Assembly: GCF_005405425.1 (NCBI RefSeq)
Contig: NZ_BJEA01000003.1
Coordinates: 1-64,000 of the forward strand
Origin: Lactiplantibacillus modestisalitolerans
GTDB lineage: Bacteria > Bacillota > Bacilli > Lactobacillales > Lactobacillaceae
DNA: 64,000 bases
Direction of reading: 5' to 3'
Part shown: positions 53,501 through 62,588 of the stretch, one piece after another
Position numbering within the stretch: the stretch's first letter is position 1
Layout of the letters: the number at the start of each line of letters is the position of its first letter
Made by a program: the position numbers and the translations under genes
The notes under the pieces: model-generated
The model's database searches: none
Seen by the model: the letters and a program-made list of their open reading frames with translations, nothing else
Told to the model about the DNA's origin: nothing

Positions 53501-56155
53501 TTAAAGCCGAATGCGGCGCTTTCGGCGGTGCTTAACGCCAAACCAGCCGATCGTACCCAGGGCCGCCACTCCAGAAATGGCACTACCAAGAGCTAGGAAC
53601 GGTGGGCGGTAGGTCAGCGTGACCGTATGGTGCCCCTTGCTCAGGGGGACCGCGATAAAGGTGTTGATGGCGCGCTTCGTTTTGACCGCGTGACCATCGA
53701 CCGTTGCGTGCCAGCCCTTGGAGTACGGGATGGTCGTCATCAGAACTTGGTGGGACTGCTGAATGTTAATCGTCCCGGTCAACTTCCGACTGGAATGGTG
53801 GCTGAGTTGCCAAGGCGCGCGTTGCAGCTTCTTGGCCGATTGCTTAAATTGCGCGTTATTCAAACGGTACAACGTGAAGTTTTGCAGCCAGAGCGACGTT
53901 TTCTTCATTTGAATCCCAAAGGTGATCGTCTTACCCTTACTATTAGCAGCGACGTTAACGGCAATTGTGTGCCGGTAGGTCGGGTACTGCTTCAGCTCCT
54001 TACCGTTGATATAGTAGCTCGCGTTAGAAGTCGTCAGATTTTCACCGAGCGTCAAGTAGTAGGAATCGTTGGTTTGCGGTGTAAATTTAAAGTAAATTGA
54101 ACCGGTTTTACCGAGATCCTGCTTGTTTAAGACTGAGCCGGTGAGCGTCGTGACCTTCTTAACGTTTTGGAAAATAACTTGATCAAAGTTTTCCGCGGTG
54201 ATTAACGCCGACGGATTACGATCCGCCAGGGTTTGATAGATTAATTCTTGCCGGGCAATCGGGTCGCCCGTGGTTTTAGAAACCTTGAGCTTAGTAATCT
54301 GATTCGAAGCACCAAAACCGAGGCCGAGGGCGTACGGGTTCTTGTAAGTGGTGACCTGACTGTTACTCATTTGCTTGGCGGCTTGGTAATTTTGGACGTC
54401 CGGCTTCGTACTCGTCACCGGGATATACTTGCGGTAATCCGCATTAGCGGCTTGCGCTTGGGGAACTTTTTTATCCATAAAGTATTGCATATCCAAGAAC
54501 GAATCACTAATTAACGTACCGTTGGTGTAAGCAACCACGCCATCGCCGTCCGGTTGACCAATCGACCCAAAAAAGTTGGGAATGATAGATTCAAAGGTCG
54601 AGCTAAAGTGGTCGGCCCCGTTGTAGGCGGCCTGCATCGGGTCATCCTTAGTTCGGGTAAAGGTCTTTCCAATTCGGTAGAAGCCCGAGCCACCGTGGGC
54701 TTTAATTTGGTTGACGGTTTGGTCTAGCACGCTCGTGTACTTGCCAAATTCAGCCTGGGAGACGTAGGACAAGTTGTTTAAGCTGGCAACGGCGTTAATC
54801 GACATGTCGACCGAAACGAGTAGTAACGCGACGATCCGGTAAATTACCTGATTCTGCTTTGGTAAGATTAGAAAAATTAACGTAACCGCTGCCAGCCCAA
54901 TGGTGATCATCAGGTTGGGTTCGAGCACGTACTTGACGTGTTTCAGGTTTAAATAAATGGTGGTAAAGCAACCAACCGCAAGCACCAGCATGGTGAGCGC
55001 TTGCCATAGTTTAATCGTTAGGTGTTCGCTAAGCGCCTGGGCGCCCAACCAAACGAGCCAGAAACTAAAGACGAACGAAAATCGGTACGGGTACCAGACC
55101 GGAAATTGGCCGGCGTGCCACAAGAGATCGAGCGGTTCGTAGCAAAAGGACAAGACTAATACTGCGGTTACAACCAGAGCACTTAACTTAACGGTCCAAT
55201 GGAAGCGTCGGCGTAAGAAAAAGAGAATAAAAGCAAATACGGCGAACCAGGCCACGTAAAAGTTGGGCTGGCCGGACGGCATTTGGTCAAAATTGAAGGT
55301 GCCGGTCACAAACTTGGCGAGCATCTTCCACGGTGCGTATTCAAATTTCCAGTGCACCTTGGTTACGTTGTACTGGGCCTTACTTTGTAGGAGCGCCCAA
55401 ACGGTCGGTAAAAGGAGCCAAGCGGATAGCACGGCGGCGAGCAGTCCGCCCCAAGCAAACTTGAGGGCGTGCTGACACAACGTTTTGAAATCTTGCCAGT
55501 GCTTCGTCACACCGTAGAGCCAATACAAGCAACTAAAGAGGACGACCATGTAACCCATATAGTAGTTATCAATGAGCATGACGGCGAGCCAGCCGGCAAA
55601 GTAGCGCACCTTGCCAGTTGTTAAGAGCCGCTCCAGACCGAGAATGACCATTGGTAAAATAGCCACGGTGTCCAACCAGATCATGTTTAACTGGTTGGCA
55701 ACCATCCATCCCATCAGTGCGTAAGCGGTACTAAACGTTGGGACGAGCCACCCACGCTGCATGTGGGTCTTAGTGAGTAGCCAGGCAAATGCTAAGCCGG
55801 CAAACCCGTATTTTAAAATGGTGACGATAAAAATACCGGTAGTCAGGGATTGACCCGGGAAAAACAGGTAAATCAGGTTAAATGGACTCATTAAGTAGTA
55901 AGCCCAGACCCCGACCATTTCGCCCCCAATCGTCTTCGAAAATGAATAAAAGAAGGCGCTGGGATCGTGTAACAGGGTGTGCCGGAAGTAGGCAAAGAGG
56001 TCCACGTACTGTTGGCCCAAATCAACCGTTAACAAACTACTGGAGCCAAAGGGAGCCATCTGCCGGTAAATAAAGTAGCCGGTCATAATGAGTAGCGGGA
56101 GCCAGAAGCTGAGCCACAACGGCCACGTTTTGGCAAAAAAACGACGAATTTTCAA
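53501..56155 (-). CDS. yfhO: YfhO-family membrane protein (GT-C-like)
   Basis: 884-residue membrane protein with about 12 helices in the first 430 residues, a soluble domain (about 430-840), one more helix near 855-875, and a basic tail. B. subtilis YfhO is reported to glycosylate lipoteichoic acid; the first loop here (SLLTVDLGQQYVDLFAYFRH) carries the conserved Asp typical of GT-C enzymes. The start is a TTG at 56155 because GAGGTGG lies 5 bases upstream; a GTG at 56164 is inside that site. Alone in its unit. A stable hairpin lies in the leader. Confidence 0.88.
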   Translation of the reverse strand: MKIRRFFAKTWPLWLSFWLPLLIMTGYFIYRQMAPFGSSSLLTVDLGQQYVDLFAYFRHTLLHDPSAFFYSFSKTIGGEMVGVWAYYLMSPFNLIYLFFPGQSLTTGIFIVTILKYGFAGLAFAWLLTKTHMQRGWLVPTFSTAYALMGWMVANQLNMIWLDTVAILPMVILGLERLLTTGKVRYFAGWLAVMLIDNYYMGYMVVLFSCLYWLYGVTKHWQDFKTLCQHALKFAWGGLLAAVLSAWLLLPTVWALLQSKAQYNVTKVHWKFEYAPWKMLAKFVTGTFNFDQMPSGQPNFYVAWFAVFAFILFFLRRRFHWTVKLSALVVTAVLVLSFCYEPLDLLWHAGQFPVWYPYRFSFVFSFWLVWLGAQALSEHLTIKLWQALTMLVLAVGCFTTIYLNLKHVKYVLEPNLMITIGLAAVTLIFLILPKQNQVIYRIVALLLVSVDMSINAVASLNNLSYVSQAEFGKYTSVLDQTVNQIKAHGGSGFYRIGKTFTRTKDDPMQAAYNGADHFSSTFESIIPNFFGSIGQPDGDGVVAYTNGTLISDSFLDMQYFMDKKVPQAQAANADYRKYIPVTSTKPDVQNYQAAKQMSNSQVTTYKNPYALGLGFGASNQITKLKVSKTTGDPIARQELIYQTLADRNPSALITAENFDQVIFQNVKKVTTLTGSVLNKQDLGKTGSIYFKFTPQTNDSYYLTLGENLTTSNASYYINGKELKQYPTYRHTIAVNVAANSKGKTITFGIQMKKTSLWLQNFTLYRLNNAQFKQSAKKLQRAPWQLSHHSSRKLTGTINIQQSHQVLMTTIPYSKGWHATVDGHAVKTKRAINTFIAVPLSKGHHTVTLTYRPPFLALGSAISGVAALGTIGWFGVKHRRKRRIRL

Positions 56156-56180
56156 AAGTGCCACCTCAATCTCTGATTAA

Positions 56181-56213
56181 CGCCGAGCCACGTTCGGTTC
56201 CCGTGGTTCGGCG
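56181..56213 (-). promoter_or_regulatory. Leader hairpin in front of yfhO
   Basis: CGCCGAGCCACG (56181-56192) pairs with CGTGGTTCGGCG (56202-56213), one G-U pair, 9-base loop, about 15 bases before the yfhO ribosome site on the minus strand. No T run, so it is not a terminator; it may affect mRNA stability or translation. Confidence 0.55.
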
Positions 56214-56653
56214 CTTAGTCTACCTTATAGGATAGCATAATATTGGGCAGGCTGGCAGGCGAAAACCATTCGGCCTTGGTGGCTGAGCAAAGTAAAAAGG
56301 GGTGGATTTTGGTAATGGTGGCGGTTACATCGCCAAGGGGTTAAGAGTTGGTAAAAAATCTTTAACTGCAAGCCCCGGCATTGGCGCTTGTGACTAATAG
56401 GTGCGCGGTACTCAGCGGGGCTTGCGGTTAGCGTCCTTTTTAGCGGCAGTTGGTTTACCAAATTAGCGTGATTAGTCAAGATTTCTAAAGATGACTTTAA
56501 ATTTAACGCCCGGGGGACTGCGCTTATTCTTAATTTATAGTAAACTATAGATTGATAAATATGTTAGCCACACGTCAATGTGTGGGGCGCAACGTACGGT
56601 GAAGTCATCAGCAGCGCGCGTCGTCTACCTAATTAAGAACGGGAGTCAGAGAA
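56214..56653. other. Divergent intergenic region yfhO / class B PBP
   Basis: About 440 bases. A minus-strand 84-codon frame (56225-56479) has no ribosome site and I reject it. A 14-base palindrome TATAGTAAACTATA (56536-56549) and a perfect CCACAC/GTGTGG hairpin (56568-56585) lie before the PBP gene and mark its likely promoter and leader. Nothing else is recognisable. Confidence 0.5.
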
Positions 56654-58684
56654 TTGAAACTGTTTAAAAAAATTACTGCGAAGCGTGATCCAAGTAAATC
56701 GCACATTCCATTTCGTTTGAACTTTTTGTTCTTTATCGTCTTCCTGCTATTTGCAGCGTTGATTGCACAATTAGCTTACCTTCAAGTAAGCTACGGACAA
56801 AAGTTCCGGACGGAGGTCAACTCCGCAAATAATACGACGGCCACCGGGAAGGTCCAACGCGGATCGGTTTACGACTCGGCCGGCCGGGTGCTCGTTGGTA
56901 ACAAGTCACACCAAGCGATTCAATACACGAAGGGGTTAAACGTCGCTTCAACTAAAATGTACGCCGTGGCGACTAAGTTAAGTGAATTCTTAACGATTCC
57001 GACCGATACGATGACTGATCGCAATTTGGCTGACTACTACCTTGCAAGTGCGAGTCACTTAAAGGAAGTTTCCAAGCAAGTGACCAAGTCGACGGACGAA
57101 GACGTGATGTACGCGCGGGAAGTGGCGTACGCCGAAAAGCATTTAATTGATGATTTTACGGACCAACAAAAAAATGCGGCGGCCATCTATTATAAGATGA
57201 ACTCAGCCTACTCCTTATCAACGGTTAACATTAAGTCGACCGGCGTAACGAATACTGAACTAGCTGAAATTGGTGAGCACCAGTCACAAATGCCCGGGGT
57301 GAAAGTCGGGACGAGTTGGACGCGGAGTTACCCGAACGGGACCGACCTTAATAGTGTGCTGGGGACCGTTACAACTGAAAAGCAGGGGCTACCAAGTGAT
57401 GACGTCAAGACGTTGCTAGCAAAGGGCTATTCGCGGGATGATTCCGTGGGTCAAAGCCAACTTGAAAAGCAGTACGAAGACGTGCTGCGCGGAACGAAGT
57501 CGCAGACGGAAGTTAAAACCCAGGACGGGGTCATCCAAAAAGAAGTGGAGAAGTACGGTGGCTCCAAGGGGGATAACCTTCAGTTAACGATCAACGCCAA
57601 GTTCCAAAAGAAGGTTCAAAGTATTATTAAGTCAACGGTTAGCTCGAATGCGGGATCCAACCCGTACATGTCGGGGGCTTACGCCGTGATTTTGAATCCA
57701 AATACGGGTGCAGTTTACGCGATTGCTGGGGTTGACCGTGATACCTCAACTGGAAAAATCACCGAAAACGCTCTCGGTTCAATTAACCAATCGATCGTTA
57801 TGGGTTCGGTCGTCAAGGGGGCGACCGTGATGGGAGCACTGCAAGATGGTGTGATTACGCCAACCAACAGTACCCTAACCGACGTGCCGATTAAGTTAGC
57901 CGGAACCGCGGCCAAGACCTCGTGGTTCAACAAGAGTGGGAATTTGAACCTAACCCTGAACGCCTCAACCGCGATGGAAGTTTCCTCTAACTCTTACATG
58001 ATGCAGTTGGCCATGAAGGAAGGGAACTTCCACTACGCAGCTGGTAAGGCGCTAACGATGTCCAATTCAGTCTTCTCAAAGATGCGGGGTTACTTCAACC
58101 AGTTCGGCCTCGGGGTTAAGACCGGGATCGACTTACCTGGTGAAGCCACAGGGTATCAAGGGGATTCCAGTCAAAGTAGTATTGGTAAAGCGTTAGACTT
58201 GTCCTACGGGAACTACGATTCTTATACGACGGTTCAAGTGGCTCAATACATTGCCACGATGGCTAACGGTGGTCGGCGAATCGCACCGCACGTCGTGGGA
58301 GCGGTCACGGGAACCAAGGCTAACGGTAAGCAGGGGGCGGTTAAGACTAACGTTAAGGGCCGCGTGCTCAATACGATCGACGTCCCAGCATCCTACTTTG
58401 ACGTAGTTCACCAAGGCTATTGGGACGTGGTTCACGGGAGCTTAACACAACGTACGGGGAGCGCCTTAGCGGACCTTTCCCCGAAGGTTGCGGCTAAGTC
58501 TGGGACCGCCGAAACGTTCCACGGGACGACTTCGACCGAAACGTTAAGTTTGGCGACCTACGCGCCGTACAAAAATCCGAAGGTGGCCATGGCCATTGTC
58601 TTCCCCGGCATGTCCGGTGGGAGTGCTAATACCACGGCGGCCATTCAGATTTATAAAGCGTTCTGGAAGTATTATGGGAAATAA
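56654..58684 (+). CDS. Class B penicillin-binding protein (transpeptidase, PBP2B-like)
   Basis: Septal or peripheral peptidoglycan transpeptidase. 676 residues. One membrane anchor (about 24-46), PBP dimer domain (about 60-310), then the transpeptidase with Ser385 in SVVK (SxxK), SSN at 444-446 (SxN) and KSGT at 615-618. All catalytic motifs are intact. The start is TTG after GGGAGTCAGAG. Stands alone between terminators instead of in a dcw cluster, so it may be the PBP2b/elongation type; which is not clear. Confidence 0.93.
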   Translation: MKLFKKITAKRDPSKSHIPFRLNFLFFIVFLLFAALIAQLAYLQVSYGQKFRTEVNSANNTTATGKVQRGSVYDSAGRVLVGNKSHQAIQYTKGLNVASTKMYAVATKLSEFLTIPTDTMTDRNLADYYLASASHLKEVSKQVTKSTDEDVMYAREVAYAEKHLIDDFTDQQKNAAAIYYKMNSAYSLSTVNIKSTGVTNTELAEIGEHQSQMPGVKVGTSWTRSYPNGTDLNSVLGTVTTEKQGLPSDDVKTLLAKGYSRDDSVGQSQLEKQYEDVLRGTKSQTEVKTQDGVIQKEVEKYGGSKGDNLQLTINAKFQKKVQSIIKSTVSSNAGSNPYMSGAYAVILNPNTGAVYAIAGVDRDTSTGKITENALGSINQSIVMGSVVKGATVMGALQDGVITPTNSTLTDVPIKLAGTAAKTSWFNKSGNLNLTLNASTAMEVSSNSYMMQLAMKEGNFHYAAGKALTMSNSVFSKMRGYFNQFGLGVKTGIDLPGEATGYQGDSSQSSIGKALDLSYGNYDSYTTVQVAQYIATMANGGRRIAPHVVGAVTGTKANGKQGAVKTNVKGRVLNTIDVPASYFDVVHQGYWDVVHGSLTQRTGSALADLSPKVAAKSGTAETFHGTTSTETLSLATYAPYKNPKVAMAIVFPGMSGGSANTTAAIQIYKAFWKYYGK

Positions 58685-58703
58685 TTAAAACCGTTCATTT
58701 TAG

Positions 58704-58737
58704 ATGCCAGTATCTGATATTGATACTGGTATTTTTT
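58704..58737 (+). terminator. Terminator of the PBP gene
   Basis: ATGCCAGTATC (58704-58714) pairs with GATACTGGTAT (58722-58732, one G-U pair), then T run. Confidence 0.9.
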
Positions 58738-58814
58738 AGTCATTAATGGTATAGTAGTTCAAGTTAAGGGTTCCGGCCCTGTAATTATGCGAATGAGTTT
58801 GGAGGGTCATCAAC

Positions 58815-58964
58815 ATGCGGGTACACATTACACTTGAATGTACTGAATGCCATGAACGCAACTACTTATCTTCAAAGAACCGTCGGAACAATCCGGATCG
58901 GGTTGAATTTAAGAAGTATTGTCCACGGGAACACAAAGTTACATTACATCGTGAAACTAAATAA
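58815..58964 (+). CDS. rpmG: 50S ribosomal protein L33
   Basis: 49-residue ribosomal protein: [26 protein letters not shown], and the LHRETK end. Cys9, Cys12 and Cys36 are present, but the fourth zinc ligand is missing (CPREHK in place of CPxC), so the zinc ribbon is partly degraded, as in some other lactobacilli. GGAGGG precedes the ATG; TATAGT at 58750-58755 is a possible -10. Confidence 0.96.
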   Translation: MRVHITLECTECHERNYLSSKNRRNNPDRVEFKKYCPREHKVTLHRETK

Positions 58965-58989
58965 CAACGGGGATACCTGTTGTTTTTTT
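58963..58989 (+). terminator. Terminator after rpmG
   Basis: AACAACGGG (58963-58971) pairs with CCTGTTGTT (58976-58984, one G-U pair) around GATA, T run to 58989. Confidence 0.8.
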
Positions 58990-59106
58990 CGCAACATTGT
59001 CATTCGACAATGGGTTTCTCATTTGTTAGCAGTTACCAGGTTGAATTTTCAATTTGGGATGTTGATGAATGAGATTTTTTTATCTCATTAATTTGGAGGT
59101 GCCATC

Positions 59107-59673
59107 GTGGAAAAAAAAGCATTTCGTCAACAACAAATTCAACGGCTGAGCCAACTACCGGCCGAAAGCCGGGTCGCACAGAACCTATCCTTGCAACAAC
59201 AACTGTTTGCTAGCCCGGAATGGCAACGGGCGCAGACGGTTGCCATTACAATTAGTAGCGCAATTGAAGTCGATACGCGGCCGCTCGTTAAGCAGGCTTG
59301 GGCGGATGGCAAACAGGTCGTAATTCCGAAAACGTTACCGCACCGGCAGATGGCGTTTTATCCGTATAACGACGCGACGGAACTTGCACGGACGAAGTTT
59401 GGCATTTTGGAACCAACGACTGGGACCCCCGTCGATAAGCGCGCGATTGACTTGATTTTAGTACCTGGGTTGGGCTATAGCCGGGAGCAGCTTGCACGGA
59501 TCGGTTTTGGCGGTGGCTACTATGACCGCTTCTTAGCCGACTACCCCGGGACCAAGTTAACGCTAGCGTTTCGCGAGATGGCCTTTGCGACGGCGCAGTG
59601 GCCGGTTGCGCCTTACGATGTTTTACTTGATCGGTTATTAATTGCAAAGGATGGTCAGCATGGGACGGATTAA
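59107..59673 (+). CDS. yqgN: 5-formyltetrahydrofolate cyclo-ligase
   Basis: Converts 5-formyl-THF to 5,10-methenyl-THF with ATP. 188 residues from a GTG start after GGAGGTG. Basic N-terminus KKAFRQQQIQRLSQL, VVIPKTL, and the signature GFGGGYYDRFLADYPG. Overlaps the rhomboid gene by 14 bases. Confidence 0.95.
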   Translation: MEKKAFRQQQIQRLSQLPAESRVAQNLSLQQQLFASPEWQRAQTVAITISSAIEVDTRPLVKQAWADGKQVVIPKTLPHRQMAFYPYNDATELARTKFGILEPTTGTPVDKRAIDLILVPGLGYSREQLARIGFGGGYYDRFLADYPGTKLTLAFREMAFATAQWPVAPYDVLLDRLLIAKDGQHGTD

Positions 59674-60343
59674 ACGCTGGTGGCAAACGGAGCCAGTGAT
59701 GACCCAAGTGCTACTTGGGCTGACGGTCGGCATTTTCTTAATTGAATGGCTACTTGGTGACGGGATGGTCGCAATGATGAACATGCTTGGTGCCAAGAAT
59801 AACCAAGCCATCGTGGCCGGCCAATGGTGGCGGTTTGTTACCCCCATTTTTCTACATATGGGGTTGACGCACATTGCTTTAAACGCGGTCGTCATTTACT
59901 TTATGGGGATTCAAATTGAAGCAATGTTTGGGCATTGGCGGTTACTCGCAATTTACTTACTCGGTGGCATTAGTGGAAACATCATGAGTTTTGCACTCTC
60001 CGATAACCAGTCGGTAGGCGCAAGTACCGCCGCCTTTGCGTTATTTGGTGCTTTTCTAATGGTAGGGGAATCCTTCTGGGAGAACCCGGTTATTCGGCAA
60101 TTAACGGGCCGCTTCCTTTTGCTGACGGTCATGAACCTCGTGTTTGACCTATTTTCGACGGGGATTGACATTTGGGGCCACGTTGGCGGCTTAGTAGGTG
60201 GCTTCTTAATTGCCTACATGCTTGGCGTTCCGCGGATTGGCAAAATCGCGACCCTTAAGCGGGTGGTGGCTACCATCGTGCTAATTATTAGCTGGATAGC
60301 ATTGTTAAAAATAGGTTTTACAAATGTCAATTTAACTGTATAA
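59660..60343 (+). CDS. Rhomboid-family intramembrane serine protease
   Basis: 227-residue protein with about six to seven membrane helices. Catalytic Ser in GASTAAFALFG (relatives GxSG), catalytic His in GHVGGLVGGF, and H..N-like residues in MGLTHIALNAVV stabilise the oxyanion. B. subtilis GluP holds the same position between yqgN and yqgQ. ATG at 59660 inside the yqgN end with AAGGATGG upstream. Targets unknown. Confidence 0.92.
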   Translation: MGRIKRWWQTEPVMTQVLLGLTVGIFLIEWLLGDGMVAMMNMLGAKNNQAIVAGQWWRFVTPIFLHMGLTHIALNAVVIYFMGIQIEAMFGHWRLLAIYLLGGISGNIMSFALSDNQSVGASTAAFALFGAFLMVGESFWENPVIRQLTGRFLLLTVMNLVFDLFSTGIDIWGHVGGLVGGFLIAYMLGVPRIGKIATLKRVVATIVLIISWIALLKIGFTNVNLTV

Positions 60344-60361
60344 TAAATCGAGGATATGCAC

Positions 60362-60583
60362 ATGAAAACACTTTACGACGTTCAACAATTACTGAAAAAG
60401 TTTGGTGTGTACGTTTACGTGGGCAAGCGCATCTGGGACATCGAACTCATGGCAATTGAGGTGGACCACTTATACCAAGCGGGCGTTATCGATGCCAAGT
60501 TGTACGCACACGTAAAACTCGTATTGACTCATGAGCACCGGCTAGAAGCAGAACGTGAGCGCGTTAAGGACGCGCATCATTAA
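60362..60583 (+). CDS. yqgQ: YqgQ family protein (DUF910)
   Basis: 73-residue small protein of unknown function found between rhomboid and glucokinase genes in Bacillota. Recognised by MKTLYDVQQLLKKFG, YVGKRIWDIELM and the charged C-terminus. The ATG at 60362 has better spacing to CGAGGA than the ATG at 60356. Confidence 0.9.
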   Translation: MKTLYDVQQLLKKFGVYVYVGKRIWDIELMAIEVDHLYQAGVIDAKLYAHVKLVLTHEHRLEAERERVKDAHH

Positions 60584-60600
60584 TGGAGGGATTTAGCAAC

Positions 60601-61563
60601 ATGGATCGCAAGTTAATCGGAGTCGACCTAGGTGGGACGACAACTAAGTTCGCTATTTTAACTGAAGATGGCGACATTCAACAAAAGTGGAGTATTGATA
60701 CGACGATTTTGGACGAAGGGGCCCACATCGTACCAAACATCATCGACTCAATTAATCACCACATCGACCTGTACAAGATGGACCGGTCACAGTTTGTCGG
60801 TATCGGGATGGGAACTCCCGGAACCGTTGACCGTGATAAGGGAACGGTTATTGGTGCGTACAACTTAAACTGGAAGACGCTTCAACCCGTTAAGGAACAA
60901 ATTGAAGCCGGTACTGGGATTAAGTTTACGCTGGATAACGACGCGAACGTTGCCGCTTTAGGCGAACGCTGGAAGGGTGCTGGCGAAAACGACAATGACG
61001 TTGTGTTCGTTACCCTTGGAACCGGTGTTGGTGGCGGGATCATTTCCGAAGGCCGCTTACTGCACGGGGCCGCTGGCGCTGCTGGTGAAATTGGCCACGT
61101 TACGGTTGAACCCAACGGTTACATGTGTACTTGTGGTAAGAAGGGTTGCTTGGAACAATACGCTTCCGCAACTGGGGTCGTGCACGTTGCGCGTGACATG
61201 GCTGAAGAATTCTCTGGGGACTCCAAGTTGAAGCAATTATTGGACAACGGGGAAGAAATCAGTTCTAAGATTACCTTTGACCTTGCTAAGGAAGACGACG
61301 TCCTTGCTAAGCGGGTCGTAGACCGCGTTTCTTACTACTTAGGGTTAGCTTTAGCTAACGTTGGTAACACCATGAACCCAACCTACATCGTTATTGGTGG
61401 TGGGGTTTCAGCTGCTGGGGATTTCCTATTACAACAAGTCATCAGTTACTTCAAACAATTTACGTTCCCAACGGTACGGAATACGACGACTTTGAAGTTA
61501 GCCGTTTTAGGTAACGATGCTGGTGTAATCGGTGCGGCTTCATTAGCACAACGGTTTATCTAA
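60601..61563 (+). CDS. glcK: ROK-family glucokinase
   Basis: Phosphorylates glucose entering without the PTS. 320 residues. ATP loop GVDLGGTTTKFAIL, glucose-binding DNDANVAALGE, and the ROK zinc site HVTVEPNGYMCTCGKKGCLEQ with all ligands. ATG at 60601 follows GGAGGGA; codon use suggests strong expression. Terminator at 61581. Confidence 0.97.
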   Translation: MDRKLIGVDLGGTTTKFAILTEDGDIQQKWSIDTTILDEGAHIVPNIIDSINHHIDLYKMDRSQFVGIGMGTPGTVDRDKGTVIGAYNLNWKTLQPVKEQIEAGTGIKFTLDNDANVAALGERWKGAGENDNDVVFVTLGTGVGGGIISEGRLLHGAAGAAGEIGHVTVEPNGYMCTCGKKGCLEQYASATGVVHVARDMAEEFSGDSKLKQLLDNGEEISSKITFDLAKEDDVLAKRVVDRVSYYLGLALANVGNTMNPTYIVIGGGVSAAGDFLLQQVISYFKQFTFPTVRNTTTLKLAVLGNDAGVIGAASLAQRFI

Positions 61564-61580
61564 TTAAATTTAAATATGGG

Positions 61581-61609
61581 AGGACCTTCTTTGTGGAGGG
61601 TCCTTTTTT
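61581..61609 (+). terminator. Terminator of the yqgN-glcK operon
   Basis: AGGACC (61581-61586) pairs with GGTCCT (61599-61604) around a 12-base loop, then T run. Confidence 0.8.
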
Positions 61610-61848
61610 GTTGGTCTGTGCTAGTTGGTGCTGAGATTGCTCAGCGGTTTTCTGGGTGAGCTTAAATTGATGCCCGCAGTGTTCCAGCTAACCGGTGACA
61701 CCCGCTACTGGCGGCAGCGTTATTACTAATAGGGGTAGCGTTCAATTAATTAATCTGTCGACGAATCAATGGCAGTAATTTGCCTAAGCCCCTAGCCAAA
61801 GTAAGCGGTTTTGTGTAAAATGGTAAGGTAGAAAATAGGAGGGATAAC

Positions 61849-62262
61849 GTGGTTGTAGGTGCAATTACCGGTATGGGTTACGTCAATATTGTTTTACTTA
61901 TTATTATCGCAGCGTATGTGATTTATGCGTTATATAGCTATATTCGGCGGCGTCAAGTTTCAACGATGTTGGAAGAGGATGAATTTCAAGCCGGTATGCG
62001 GAAAGCGCAAGTGGTTGATTTACGCGAAAAGAAGGACTTTGATGCGGGCCACATTTTAGGCGCGCGCAACATTCCGTTTAATAGTTTGAAAGTTCGGATG
62101 GGCGAGCTGCGAACGGACATGCCCGTTTACGTTTATGATCAAACCCACGCGCTGAGTACGCGGGCCGTTGTTACGTTAGCGAAAAACGGTTTCAAAGAAT
62201 TATACATTCTGAAACCGGGTTACGCGCGTTGGGAAGGCAAAACTAAAAAAGCGAAGTATTAA
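61849..62262 (+). CDS. Membrane-anchored rhodanese-like protein lacking the catalytic Cys
   Basis: 137 residues from a GTG start after AGGAGGG. One membrane helix (about 10-30), then a rhodanese domain: VVDLREKKDFDAGHILGARNIPF is typical. The active loop, normally CxxGxRS, reads YDQTHALSTRA with Asp97 in place of Cys, so sulfur transfer is not expected. Relatives (YqhL-like) next to glcK are common. A binding or sensor role is possible but unknown. Confidence 0.9.
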   Translation: MVVGAITGMGYVNIVLLIIIAAYVIYALYSYIRRRQVSTMLEEDEFQAGMRKAQVVDLREKKDFDAGHILGARNIPFNSLKVRMGELRTDMPVYVYDQTHALSTRAVVTLAKNGFKELYILKPGYARWEGKTKKAKY

Positions 62263-62309
62263 AAAATGGCGGCTGAGACAAATTAGGTTTTGTTCGGCCA
62301 CCATTTTTA
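62261..62309. terminator. Bidirectional terminator rhodanese / DUF3042
   Basis: AAAAATGGCGGCTGA pairs with TCGGCCACCATTTTT with one mismatch and one G-U pair; both outer sides are A/T-rich, serving the two convergent genes. Confidence 0.75.
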
Positions 62310-62315
62310 TTTGCA

Positions 62316-62492
62316 TTAACCGTTGTGTGCGGAACGGCTCTTGCGCATTGCTTTTTTACGATTTTCTTCAAACTTGTTTTCTTGGTCTTCAATTGGGTCG
62401 ACGACCTGCTTCTTGAAGGATAAAACAGAACCGATAACGGCTCCAGCCGTCGCAACGACTCCGAATAAGAAGCCCCGTGTAAATGATTTCAT
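62316..62492 (-). CDS. DUF3042 family small membrane protein
   Basis: 58-residue minus-strand protein beginning MKSFTRGFLFGVVATAGAV: one hydrophobic helix (about 7-25) and a highly charged tail (DQENKFEENRKKAMRKSR). It matches the short DUF3042 proteins of lactic acid bacteria. AGGAGG lies at ideal distance before the ATG. Function unknown. Divergent from the glycerophosphodiesterase gene. Confidence 0.85.
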   Translation of the reverse strand: MKSFTRGFLFGVVATAGAVIGSVLSFKKQVVDPIEDQENKFEENRKKAMRKSRSAHNG

Positions 62493-62588
62493 AGTTTGAA
62501 CCTCCTAGCTATTGTTAGTTTCATTATGCTTGTTTTGAGATAAGATAGCAATCATTTCAGATTAAATTTTAAAAAAGTGGGTGAAAAA

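Noticed and set aside
56225-56479. 84-codon minus-strand frame
   Set aside because: No ribosome site or motif; lies in the yfhO/PBP promoter region.
62243-62455. 70-codon minus-strand frame
   Set aside because: Overlaps the DUF3042 gene in another frame and the terminator; the DUF3042 frame has a proper ribosome site.
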